Source: Pseudoruegeria sp039972875
Lineage (GTDB): Bacteria; Pseudomonadota; Alphaproteobacteria; Rhodobacterales; Rhodobacteraceae
Direction of reading: 5' to 3'
Assembly (NCBI GenBank): GCA_039972875.1
Contig: JBDWMA010000010.1
Coordinates: 248,001-312,000 of the forward strand
DNA length: 64,000 nt
Below, piece by piece: positions 52,330 to 59,836 of the stretch. The position numbers were made by a program, and so were the translations under genes. Position 1 is the stretch's first letter. Each line of letters starts with the position of its first letter. Below the pieces are notes generated by a model, which worked only from the letters and a program-made list of their open reading frames with translations, was not told the DNA's origin and searched no databases.

Positions 52330-53274
52330 TTAAAGTGTCCTTTCCCTCCGCAACCAACTCAATATGATTTGGGTCGTCTCCTCTGGCATTTCTTGTTGAA
52401 TCCAATGACCACACTCCAAATGTCTCACCTCAACATTAGGGACATACGTTGAAAGGCTTTCGGACTGAGCAACAGGGTCGCAGTCCCCATAGATCATCAG
52501 CGTAGGGTGTATGATGATCGGGTCCACGTCTTTCAAAAGATGCCAATTTCGGTCAAGGTTTCTGTACCAGTTGATACCACCGGAAAAGCCAGAAGTTTCA
52601 AATGCCGCAACAAAGATCGCCAGATCTTCGTCGGTCATGACAGCCTCCCCCAATGGGGTTTGCATTTGGGCAAGATTGATCATCATCATACCCGGCTCTG
52701 GAGCGAGGTTGGGCAGGTTTTTACGATACATGTTGGTTAAAAATTGGAACACGTTTGCATCCAACACAGCGTCTGCAACACCTGGTTTCCGGTTGAAATG
52801 AACAAAATAGAAATCCTCTCCGAACAGGGTTTCCATCATCTCAATCCACGGCTTTTCCCAACGTTCTTGATAGGGTACACTCAGATTGATCACCCGCGTG
52901 ACTCGGTCCGGGTGCAGCAGACTTACCCCCCAAACGATCATTGCGCCCCAATCATGTCCAACAAATATAGCATCATTATAACCATAATGGTCTAACAGCC
53001 CGACGAGGTCCCCGGTCAACTGCACAAGATCATAGGCCGCCACCTCAGCTGGGCGTGAAGAGTTTCCATATCCCCGTTGGTTCGGGACAATTACGTGATA
53101 GCCAGCCTCAACAAGTGCGGGCACTTGGAAACGCCATGAAAATGCGTGTTCTGGCCAACCGTGACATAGAACAATTGGGTTGCCAGCGTTTTTTTGGCCG
53201 GCTTCAAACACTTCGAGCTGTACTCCGTTAACAGAAATCAAGTTCGGTTTCGGGAAATTGGTTGGTTTGGACAT
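52330..53274 (-). CDS. alpha/beta-Hydrolase, epoxide hydrolase-like
   Basis: A 314-residue cytoplasmic hydrolase. The start at 53274 (MSKPTNFPKPNLISVNG) is favoured because the longer frame runs through the divergent promoter. The oxyanion HGWPE motif (residues 39-43), nucleophile Asp108 in VGHDWGAMIVWG, and catalytic His290 in LECGHWIQQ fit epoxide hydrolases, which use Asp rather than Ser. Haloalkane dehalogenases share the Asp nucleophile and cannot be excluded. It is divergent from a WYL regulator with a strong palindrome between them. Confidence 0.87.
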   Translation of the reverse strand: MSKPTNFPKPNLISVNGVQLEVFEAGQKNAGNPIVLCHGWPEHAFSWRFQVPALVEAGYHVIVPNQRGYGNSSRPAEVAAYDLVQLTGDLVGLLDHYGYNDAIFVGHDWGAMIVWGVSLLHPDRVTRVINLSVPYQERWEKPWIEMMETLFGEDFYFVHFNRKPGVADAVLDANVFQFLTNMYRKNLPNLAPEPGMMMINLAQMQTPLGEAVMTDEDLAIFVAAFETSGFSGGINWYRNLDRNWHLLKDVDPIIIHPTLMIYGDCDPVAQSESLSTYVPNVEVRHLECGHWIQQEMPEETTQIILSWLRRERTL

Positions 53275-53360
53275 TCTGGGTCTTTCGATTTGTTTCTGAA
53301 TGCATATCCCCGTGTCAAAACGGGCTTGCGGAGATACGATGCCCTTGACTACGATCAAAT

Positions 53361-53379
53361 GGTGCCAAAATATGGCACC
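53361..53379. promoter_or_regulatory. Perfect palindrome between hydrolase and WYL regulator, candidate operator
   Basis: GGTGCCA (53361-53367), five AT bases, TGGCACC (53373-53379): perfect seven-base arms. It lies in the 126-base divergent gap, 22 bases before the regulator start and 87 bases upstream of the hydrolase start. It is the natural binding site for the adjacent regulator. Confidence 0.6.
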
Positions 53380-53400
53380 TTTGAATGGTACTTGTGGAAC

Positions 53401-54120
53401 ATGAAAATTCGCCAACGCCATGACGCTATAGTTCGTAGCCTGCGCCGCAATGGAACGGGGACGATTGCCGAACTCGCTCAAGAGGTTGGCGCATCGCGAC
53501 GGACCATCCTGCGGGACATTTGCGCCTTACGGGACGAAGGATTTATCATCCATTCTGATCCCGGACGCGGAGGCGGTCTGCAACTTGATCCGCAATCGGT
53601 GCAGACCACGGCGCGATTGTCTGTGGCCGAGGTTTTCGCGCTATTGATCAGCGTTGCATCAATGCGGGCAGCTGGAAACCTACCCTTTTCGGATTTGGCC
53701 GATGCTGGTTTGGCCAAAATCGAGCGGGCTTTGCCGCCGGATAAACTGCGCGATTTACGCCGATTTCTTGATTGCCTTTACGTTGGGACGCTGGCCCCAC
53801 AGGTCGATATTTCCGACATGGGGCGTATAGATCCCGCATTACTACCCGCCTTTGAAACCGCATTTCTAAATCAGGAAAGGCTAAGGTTTGATTATCGTGA
53901 TGCAAAGGGCGCTGTGACGAGCAGGGATGTTGAACCCCAGGCCATGCTGATCCTGCCGCCGCTCTGGTATTTGGTCGCATGGGATCCCGCCCGTGACGCC
54001 TTTCGTCATTTCAGAATGGACCGGATCAGCGCCCCGGACATTGCTCTGGGCGCTACATTTCGAAAAAGACGAGTGCATTTTGAGGACGGCGTGCGGCCAG
54101 TTCAGGATCGCCCAATTTAG
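53401..54120 (+). CDS. WYL-domain (YafY-like) transcriptional regulator
   Basis: A 239-residue regulator. ATG at 53401 begins MKIRQRHDAIVRSLRRNGTGTIAELAQEVGASRRTILRDICALRDEGFIIHSDPGRGGGLQL, a DeoR-like winged helix. The frame upstream is open but crosses the palindrome and promoter. The C-terminal WYL domain is recognised by LRFDYRDAKGAVTSRDVEPQAMLILPPLWYLVAWDPARDAFRHFRMDRIS; the W-Y-L triplet reads as WYL in LPPLWYLVAW. Members often sense nucleotides or single-stranded DNA. It probably controls the divergent hydrolase gene. Confidence 0.88.
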   Translation: MKIRQRHDAIVRSLRRNGTGTIAELAQEVGASRRTILRDICALRDEGFIIHSDPGRGGGLQLDPQSVQTTARLSVAEVFALLISVASMRAAGNLPFSDLADAGLAKIERALPPDKLRDLRRFLDCLYVGTLAPQVDISDMGRIDPALLPAFETAFLNQERLRFDYRDAKGAVTSRDVEPQAMLILPPLWYLVAWDPARDAFRHFRMDRISAPDIALGATFRKRRVHFEDGVRPVQDRPI

Positions 54121-54218
54121 GAAACGTTTCGTTCACCCAAAGATTGAAAAAAACGGAGCAAATACCCATCTGGGTCGGCAACCAGACGATAGAATTGCCG
54201 CTTTTGCCAGCTGCCACT
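54117..54218 (-). pseudogene. C-terminal remnant of a VOC (glyoxalase)-family gene
   Basis: On the minus strand, just after the WYL gene, about 33 codons read SGSWQKRQFYRLVADPDGY and LLRFFQSLGERNVS before a stop. F-Y-R-L-V-x-D-P-D-G-Y-x-x-R-F-F-Q is the typical end of VOC proteins. Upstream in this frame the sequence becomes the antisense of the real small gene at 54289, with no family resemblance, so only the tail survives. It overlaps the WYL stop by four bases. Confidence 0.55.
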
Positions 54219-54288
54219 TTTAACTGACAGGAAATGGCAGTTGCGTTGGATTAAGTCGGTTTCATCTACAAAATTTAGGACATGAGAC

Positions 54289-54594
54289 ATGACAAAACGT
54301 ACAATTGAAACAGTGACCTTCAAACTGAATGAGGGCGTCACCCGCAAAGCATTTGCTGACTCTGCGCAGGCCATAACCGAGTTTGCGCAAAAGCAAAACG
54401 GGTTTATCTCACGCCGCCTGTCTTGTGGTGACGATGGTCTTTGGATTGAGCATATCGAATGGGAAACATTGCAAGCCGCCCAAGCCGCAGCTGCCCAAAT
54501 GGGAAAAGAGCCAACCCTTGAACCTTGTATGAAAGCCATCGACGGCGCTAGCGTTGTGCTGCATCATACGGAACTTGAAATCACCGTGAATTAG
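54289..54594 (+). CDS. Small dimeric alpha/beta-barrel-like protein
   Basis: A 101-residue protein with AGGA eight bases before the ATG. The pattern TIETVTFKLNEGVTRKAFADSAQAITEFAQKQNGFISRRLSCGDDGLWIEHIEWETLQAAQAAAAQM resembles the ferredoxin-like dimeric barrel of antibiotic-biosynthesis-monooxygenase/EthD-like proteins: strand, helix, strand with G-F-I-S-R-R, and W-x-E-H-I-x-W. Function is not assigned. It is followed eight bases later by a WYL regulator gene, forming a two-gene unit. That arrangement and coding texture support it as real. Confidence 0.75.
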   Translation: MTKRTIETVTFKLNEGVTRKAFADSAQAITEFAQKQNGFISRRLSCGDDGLWIEHIEWETLQAAQAAAAQMGKEPTLEPCMKAIDGASVVLHHTELEITVN

Positions 54595-54602
54595 AAGAGA
54601 AC

Positions 54603-55304
54603 ATGCGCCGGAGCGATCGTCTTTCACAGATCATAGAGATCGTCCAAGACGGTCGTCTCCATCTCGCCCGCGATATAGCGGATCGGCTAGAGGTGTCGGT
54701 GCGCACAATCTATCGCGACTTTGATACGCTGGTGGCGTCCGGCATTCCGATAGATGGGGAACGCGGGGTTGGCTATATGCTGCGTGAACCTGTATTTTTG
54801 CCGCCGATGAATCTTTCATTGATGGAACTTGAGGCGCTTCATCTTGGGATGGCAATCGTTGCCGAAGCGGCTGACCCAGAACTGCAGACCGCGTCTGCGT
54901 CGCTTACCCGGAAAATTGACAAGGTCGCAACAGCGAACGGAAAAGCGCCAAAAAACTGGGGCTTTGGTGTTTATCCCTTTGTGCAGGCCAAAATCGGTTT
55001 CCAACACATGCCCCGCATACGAACCGCCATTCGCACCAAACAAAAATTGCGGCTGGTGTATCGCTCTCTTGAGAATAAACAGTCCACTCGCACGGTGTGG
55101 CCGCTTCAAAATGCATTTTGGGGTCGCGTCTGGACCACGACCTGTTGGTGTGAAACCCGAAGCGATTTTAGATCTTTTCGAATTGATCATATAGAAAATT
55201 GCACCCCAACTGGTGATTACTTTAAGGACCAAAAAGGGCGGCAACTATCGGATTACCTTGCAAAAATGGACGCCGAGTTGACCCGAAAAGACGAAAGCCA
55301 ATGA
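54603..55304 (+). CDS. WYL-domain (YafY-like) transcriptional regulator, second copy
   Basis: A 233-residue regulator. The N-terminal winged helix is MRRSDRLSQIIEIVQDGRLHLARDIADRLEVSVRTIYRDFDTLVASGIPIDGERGVGYML, followed by the middle segment LPPMNLSLMELEALHLGMAIV and a WYL domain reading LRLVYRSLENKQSTRTVWPLQNAFWGRVWTTTCWCETRSDFRSFRIDHIENC. The W-Y-L core is degenerate here (VWTTTCWCE). It belongs with the small gene before it. It is not closely similar to the first WYL regulator. Confidence 0.88.
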   Translation: MRRSDRLSQIIEIVQDGRLHLARDIADRLEVSVRTIYRDFDTLVASGIPIDGERGVGYMLREPVFLPPMNLSLMELEALHLGMAIVAEAADPELQTASASLTRKIDKVATANGKAPKNWGFGVYPFVQAKIGFQHMPRIRTAIRTKQKLRLVYRSLENKQSTRTVWPLQNAFWGRVWTTTCWCETRSDFRSFRIDHIENCTPTGDYFKDQKGRQLSDYLAKMDAELTRKDESQ

Positions 55305-55407
55305 TGCGGGGATTGACCGGTGTTTCAACGTTAATTACCAATGGTTTTCATCAGAGCAACGGACAGTCTATGGCGCTTGTCCGTCATCGTGCTTGTGGGA
55401 ATACACT

Positions 55408-55929
55408 ATGAATCTTGACCTTCTACGTGATGATTGTTCTCGTTGCGCTGCGTTGTGCTGTATCGCACTTGCCTTTGATAAATCTAACACCTTTGCCTTT
55501 GACAAACCTGCAGGTGAACCTTGTCGCCATCTCAATAAGAGTTTGGGCTGTAAGATCCACGCCGATCTTACGCAATCCGGCTTTTTGGGATGTACGATGT
55601 TTACCTGTCATGGCGCTGGTCAACGCGTGATTCAAGACTGTTTCAATGGACGTAGCTGGCGAACAGACCCTCATCTGTTACCAAGGATTATGAAGGCCTT
55701 TAAAACGGCCAGAGACATTCATGATCTGATGTTCTTACTAAGCGAAGCGCAGAAATTACCGATTTCCGCTGCGCAACAAGAAACACTTAAGGGGTATCAG
55801 GTGCTGCTTTCACCAGAACGGTCCATGACAGAAACTTGGTTAGAGGGCCTTGATACTATTGATCTAAAAGTACAAATCCATGGGTTCCTACGGACTTTGG
55901 CACCTGCGGCGCGTAGTCTGAAATCATAA
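55408..55929 (+). CDS. Cys-rich protein with conserved N-terminal cysteine cluster
   Basis: A 173-residue protein. The ATG at 55408 has GGGA eight bases upstream; a TTG at 55393 is also in frame. Eight cysteines lie in the first 65 residues: DCSRCAALCC, PCRH, GCKIH, LGCTMFTC. Roseobacter-type genomes carry similar proteins, sometimes annotated as pentapeptide-repeat proteins because of an extra C-terminal region, which is absent here. The spacing could hold a metal or Fe-S site. The C-terminal half is helical (ARDIHDLMFLLSEAQKLPISAAQQETL). No function is known to me. Confidence 0.75.
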   Translation: MNLDLLRDDCSRCAALCCIALAFDKSNTFAFDKPAGEPCRHLNKSLGCKIHADLTQSGFLGCTMFTCHGAGQRVIQDCFNGRSWRTDPHLLPRIMKAFKTARDIHDLMFLLSEAQKLPISAAQQETLKGYQVLLSPERSMTETWLEGLDTIDLKVQIHGFLRTLAPAARSLKS

Positions 55930-56052
55930 GGGAAATGTTAATGGATTTGGCCAAACCAAACCATCCACGTATACCGTGATTTAGGCAACGGAGCCCTATG
56001 GACATCCCGAATTTTCAAGATATGGATGACTAACCCGGTCAAAGGATAGATC

Positions 56053-56689
56053 ATGATTGCTTCACTTCTTACTTATGCGGCAGCACTTGGTTTGGCCGCG
56101 GCCATTCCGGGGCCGGGTGTGGCTGCGCTTGTGGGGCAGTCGATGGGCAATGGGCTAAGGGCGGCGTTCTTTCTTTTGGGCGGTATTGTCCTTGGTGATT
56201 TGGTATATCTGACCGTCGCTATTGCTGGGCTTGCGGCAGTGGCGCAAACCTTTGCAGGTGTGTTTTTGATCGTAAAAATTCTGGGCGGTGGCTACCTTCT
56301 GTATCTTGCGTTTAAACTGTGGAACAGCAAAGCCAACATAACCAATGTTGTGGCCCAGAAGGAACGCGCCAACCTTGGTTCTTTCCTGTCTGGTTTTTCG
56401 GTCACTATGGGCAACCCCAAAACTATCGTGTTTTACCTTGCCTTGTTGCCCACGGTGTTGGATCTGCAAAGCATAAATCTGGCGCAATGGCTGATGTTGG
56501 CGGCTGTTACCGTTGTTGTTTTATTTGCGACGCTGACCCCTTATATCGTGCTCGCGGCACGCGCCCGATCTTCGATGAAAAAACCCGATGCGTTGACGCG
56601 GTTGAACCGCTTTGCATCCGGCATCATCGGCACTACAGGCATGGTGATGCCTTGGCCAAGCGGTTGCCACAGTGGCAAGACGAGTCTGA
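56053..56689 (+). CDS. LysE/RhtB-family exporter, probably frameshifted near its 3' end
   Basis: AAAGGATAG precedes the ATG. The product reads as a LysE-type amino-acid exporter for the first 197 residues: AAAIPGPGVAALVGQSMGNGLRAAFFLLGGIVLGDLVYL, GGGYLLYLAFKLW, LSGFSVTMGNPKTIVFYLALLP, and ALTRLNRFASGIIGTTG. After codon 197 the open frame runs to 56835 with unrelated, low-hydrophobicity text that overlaps the convergent gene by 113 bases. Shifting by one base near 56650 gives CLGQAVATVARRV and a stop at 56687-56689, making a normal 211-residue family length. A single-base indel in the genome or the read is likely. The third frame ends in ALAKRLPQWQDE...KIYTV, which I cannot place. Confidence 0.7.
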
Positions 56690-56722
56690 ACTGCGGCGTC
56701 CGATTGAGACCATGGCCAAGAT

Positions 56723-57817
56723 TTATACAGTCTGAAATCTCCCCCCAGCCGCATTGGAATCGAAAGCGCGATCAAGCACATTTTGCAGCGCTGCCCCACG
56801 GGCGAAATCCGGGTTTTGGGGGCCTTGCCCTCTGATGGCCGCGATAAACCGCGTAAACACCGGGGCACTGCGCGTGGGCAATGAAATGTCGTGCCATTGA
56901 GTGGACACAAGATCCTCCGACAGGCAGGCCTGAAGGGAAGCACCGTGTTCGGTTGTCTCAACGGTCAAGGCCCCTTTGTCGCCATGGATGCGCAAACGCA
57001 GATCATTCAAATGCCCGGTTGCAAACCGTGACGCATGCAGAACCCCCGTCGCCCCATTCTGCAGCTCTATCGTCATCATGCAGCTGTCATTGGCGTCCAA
57101 TCTATATGGGCCAATTTGATTGTCGGGTGCCTTATCAAATGTCTTGAGCCGACAAGAAACCGAGGCTACATCACTGCCTGCAATCAGCGTGGCATAATCC
57201 AAGATATGCACACCAATATCACCCAACACTCCTTTGGATCCATGCGCCTCTGACAGCCGCCAAAGCCATTGATGCTCTGTCGCCCAATCCCCCCAAGCAG
57301 GCTGACACAGCCAACTTTGTAGATAAGAGGCTTTAAAGTGGCGCACTTTACCGATCTGCCCTGCAACAACCATTTCTGCCGCTTTTTGCAAGGCGGGGCT
57401 CTTGCGATAGGTAAGGTTCACCATATTGACCACGCCTGCGGATTTTGCCGCCGCCGCCATCTCCGCCGCATGTGCATAATTCAATGCGAGAGGTTTTTCG
57501 CAGAGCACATGTTTGCCCGCCGCCAGACAGGGCAGGGTGGTGGCATAATGCGCTGCGTCCGGGGTCACATTGCTAACCGCATCAAACTTACCCCACGCCA
57601 ACGCAGCCTCAACTGAATCAAAGCGTTGCGCAATCTTATAGGTGTCACAAAATGCGTTCAATTGCTTTGGGTTTTGATCGATGCCCGCAACCAGTTCAAC
57701 TCCATCCATTCCCTGAAACGCCTGTGCATGTTGGGCTGCCATAGCTCCGGTGCCAAGGATCAATACCCGAATTAAGGTCTGTGCGGATTGGCTCGATTTG
57801 ACCGCGGAATTGCTCAT
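56723..57817 (-). CDS. Gfo/Idh/MocA-family oxidoreductase next to ThuA
   Basis: A 364-residue NAD(P)-dependent oxidoreductase. Rossmann motif VLILGTGAMAAQHAQAFQG (residues 18-36), the EKP motif in HVLCEKPLALNYAHAAEM, the C-terminal strand LTYRKSPALQKAAEMV and GDIGVHILDYATLIAG are typical. Its start overlaps the thuA stop by four bases (ATGA), so the two are coupled. Paired ThuA-ThuB-like proteins in rhizobia take part in use of trehalose and related disaccharides; the true substrate here is open. Confidence 0.88.
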   Translation of the reverse strand: MSNSAVKSSQSAQTLIRVLILGTGAMAAQHAQAFQGMDGVELVAGIDQNPKQLNAFCDTYKIAQRFDSVEAALAWGKFDAVSNVTPDAAHYATTLPCLAAGKHVLCEKPLALNYAHAAEMAAAAKSAGVVNMVNLTYRKSPALQKAAEMVVAGQIGKVRHFKASYLQSWLCQPAWGDWATEHQWLWRLSEAHGSKGVLGDIGVHILDYATLIAGSDVASVSCRLKTFDKAPDNQIGPYRLDANDSCMMTIELQNGATGVLHASRFATGHLNDLRLRIHGDKGALTVETTEHGASLQACLSEDLVSTQWHDISLPTRSAPVFTRFIAAIRGQGPQNPDFARGAALQNVLDRAFDSNAAGGRFQTV

Positions 57818-58602
57818 CTAAAACCATCCTCTCCGTCGGCATGCAGCTTAGCACCCTGGGCCGCAATAGGTTCTAACGCGTGGGAAACCATCCGGTTCGG
57901 GGCATCATCCACATCTATAATTCGGCGTTCCGGATTATAGGCCCATTCCACTGCATTTATTAAAACCCGTTGGATTTTGGCGTCATGATAGGTCGGATAG
58001 GTTTCATGACCCGGCTGAAAATAGAACAGATTGCCAGCCCCTCGACGGTAGGTCACGCCCGAACGAAACACCTCGCCCCCCTGAAACCAGCCCAGAAAAA
58101 CGGTTTCAAGCGGTTCAGGAATACCAAAAGGCTCTCCGTACATTTCCTCTTGCTCCAGCTCAAAATGATCTGGCAGGCCACGCGCAATGGGATGCTGTCG
58201 GGTGGTCACCCACAGGCGTTCACGTTCTCCGGCTTCCCGCCATGTCAGATTGCAGGGCGTGCCCATCAGACGTTTAAAAATCTTTGAGAAATGACCAGAA
58301 TGCAGCACGATCAGTCCCATACCGCCATGAACAGCCTTTGCGACGCGCTCCACCACGTCATCGGACACTTGGTCATGGGCGCAATGGCCCCACCACAACA
58401 GCACATCGGTTGTTGCAAGACGCGCCTCGGTCAGCCCGTGTTCTGGCTCTTGGAGGGTGGCGGCGCTCGCCGATATTTCGTCTGATGTGTTTAGCGCGCT
58501 GGCGATGCAGTTGTGCATACCGTCAGGATAAACCGCAGCGACAACCGCGTTGGTGTTCTCATGAATGTTTTCGCCCCACACGACGGCTCTAATTTGTTTC
58601 AT
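57814..58602 (-). CDS. thuA: ThuA-domain protein
   Basis: A 262-residue protein of the trehalose-utilisation ThuA family, a glutamine-amidotransferase-like fold. The ATG at 58602 (GGGA six bases upstream) gives MKQIRAVVWGENIHENTNAVVAAVYPDGMHNCIA, the usual start; the longer frame crosses the TPP riboswitch on the other strand. Motifs: TDVLLWWGHCAHDQV, GMGLIVLHSGHFSKIFKRLMGT, and GNLFYFQPGHETYPTYHDAKIQRVLINAVEWAY. It forms an operon with the Gfo/Idh/MocA gene, probably processing an oxidised sugar. Confidence 0.9.
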   Translation of the reverse strand: MKQIRAVVWGENIHENTNAVVAAVYPDGMHNCIASALNTSDEISASAATLQEPEHGLTEARLATTDVLLWWGHCAHDQVSDDVVERVAKAVHGGMGLIVLHSGHFSKIFKRLMGTPCNLTWREAGERERLWVTTRQHPIARGLPDHFELEQEEMYGEPFGIPEPLETVFLGWFQGGEVFRSGVTYRRGAGNLFYFQPGHETYPTYHDAKIQRVLINAVEWAYNPERRIIDVDDAPNRMVSHALEPIAAQGAKLHADGEDGFR

Positions 58603-58721
58603 CTGTTTTCCCAACCATTTGCCCATATCCAGAGGCCATTGTCCGATCAAGTCAAGCCGCACCATCCCGGAGCCGCGCGAATTTAGTTGATCCCTATGGG
58701 CGTTCACACTAAGTGCAAACC

Positions 58722-58808
58722 TACCTCGGGGAGCAAGGCGCGATCCTGCTGAGATGCCATTTGGCGAACCCGTTGAACCTGAACCGGCTAAAACCGGCGG
58801 AGGGAAGG
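58722..58808 (+). ncRNA. TPP riboswitch (THI element)
   Basis: The conserved core is plainly visible: TCGGGGAGC at the 5' helix (58725 on), CTGCTGAGATGCC around 58747, and ACCCGTTGAACCTGA followed by a CCGGCTAAAACCGGCGGAGGGAA-type stem to about 58806. These match the thiamine-pyrophosphate aptamer consensus (CUGAGA, ACCCGUUGAACCUGA, GG-loop-CC and the closing AGGGA). It lies about 50 bases before thiB, whose GGAGG site could be sequestered on TPP binding. It would reduce thiamine import when TPP is abundant. Confidence 0.95.
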
Positions 58809-58855
58809 GTTTCGGTTTCATCCATCCTTACCCTCTCGCCGCAATGGAGGATGAT

Positions 58856-59836
58856 ATGAAACATCTACTTATTGCTGCGGGATTACTGAGTGCGACGTCG
58901 GCCATGGCGGCCGATACGCCTGAGTTGACCGTGTATTCCTACGACAGCTTTGTCTCTGACTGGGGCCCCGGCCCACAAGTCAAAGCTGCTTTTGAGGCAC
59001 AGTGCGACTGCACCCTGACCATCGTCGGTGTTGAGGATGGGGCAGCGCTTTTGTCGCGTGTGCGATTGGAAGGTGCCAATTCTGACGCTGACATCGTGTT
59101 GGGGCTGGACACCAATCTAATCACCGCTGCCAAAGATACCGGATTATTCGCGGCTCACACCGTTAGCGCCGATTATGCCCTACCCATCGCGTGGGAAGAC
59201 GACACTTTCGTCCCCTTTGATTGGGGTCATTTTGCCTTTGTGCAAAATGCCGATGCTGAAATGCCCACCAGCTTTCGCGCTTTGGCCGACAGCGACACAA
59301 CGATCCTGATCCAAGATCCGCGATCTTCAACCCCCGGTTTGGGGCTGCTGATGTGGGTTAAGGCAGCTTACGGGGATGAAGCTCCGGCCATCTGGGCAGA
59401 TCTATCCGACAATATTGTAACTGTTACCAAAGGTTGGTCCGAGGCCTATGGGTTGTTTCTAGAAGGTGAGGCCGACATGGTCCTCAGCTATACGACCTCT
59501 CCGGCCTATCACCTGATCGCCGAAGAGGACGCCAGCAAATCCGTGGCTGCTTTTGACGAAGGACATTACATGCAGGTCGAAGTTGCGGGCAAATTGGCAG
59601 CAACCGATCAACCCGAACTGGCCGATCAATTCCTCGCCTTTATGGTGTCGAATGATTTCCAAAGCATCATCCCAACCACCAACTGGATGTATCCTGCGGT
59701 TACACCGACGGCCGGTTTACCTGATGGGTTTGACACGCTGCACTCCCCCGAAACGTCGCTGCTGTTTAGTGCAGATGATGCCGCCGCAATCCGTGAGGAA
59801 GCTTTGTCAGAATGGCTGGGCGCACTTACCCAATAA
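58856..59836 (+). CDS. thiB: Thiamine ABC transporter substrate-binding protein
   Basis: A 326-residue periplasmic protein. ATG at 58856 follows GGAGG and gives a signal peptide (MKHLLIAAGLLSATSAMAAD). ThiB features: ELTVYSYDSFVSDWGPGPQVKAAFEAQCDCTLTIVGVEDGAALLSRVRLEG, DIVLGLDTNL, FVPFDWGHFAFVQN, GWSEAYGLFLEGEADMVLSYTTSPAYH and NWMYPAV. It captures thiamine and its phosphates for ThiPQ. The upstream TPP riboswitch confirms the assignment. The thiP gene overlaps its 3' end by 25 bases. Confidence 0.95.
   Translation: MKHLLIAAGLLSATSAMAADTPELTVYSYDSFVSDWGPGPQVKAAFEAQCDCTLTIVGVEDGAALLSRVRLEGANSDADIVLGLDTNLITAAKDTGLFAAHTVSADYALPIAWEDDTFVPFDWGHFAFVQNADAEMPTSFRALADSDTTILIQDPRSSTPGLGLLMWVKAAYGDEAPAIWADLSDNIVTVTKGWSEAYGLFLEGEADMVLSYTTSPAYHLIAEEDASKSVAAFDEGHYMQVEVAGKLAATDQPELADQFLAFMVSNDFQSIIPTTNWMYPAVTPTAGLPDGFDTLHSPETSLLFSADDAAAIREEALSEWLGALTQ

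Noticed and set aside
54117..54539. 140-codon minus-strand frame as an intact gene
   Set aside because: Only its last 33 or so codons resemble a VOC protein; the rest is antisense to a plausible plus-strand gene with its own ribosome-binding site.
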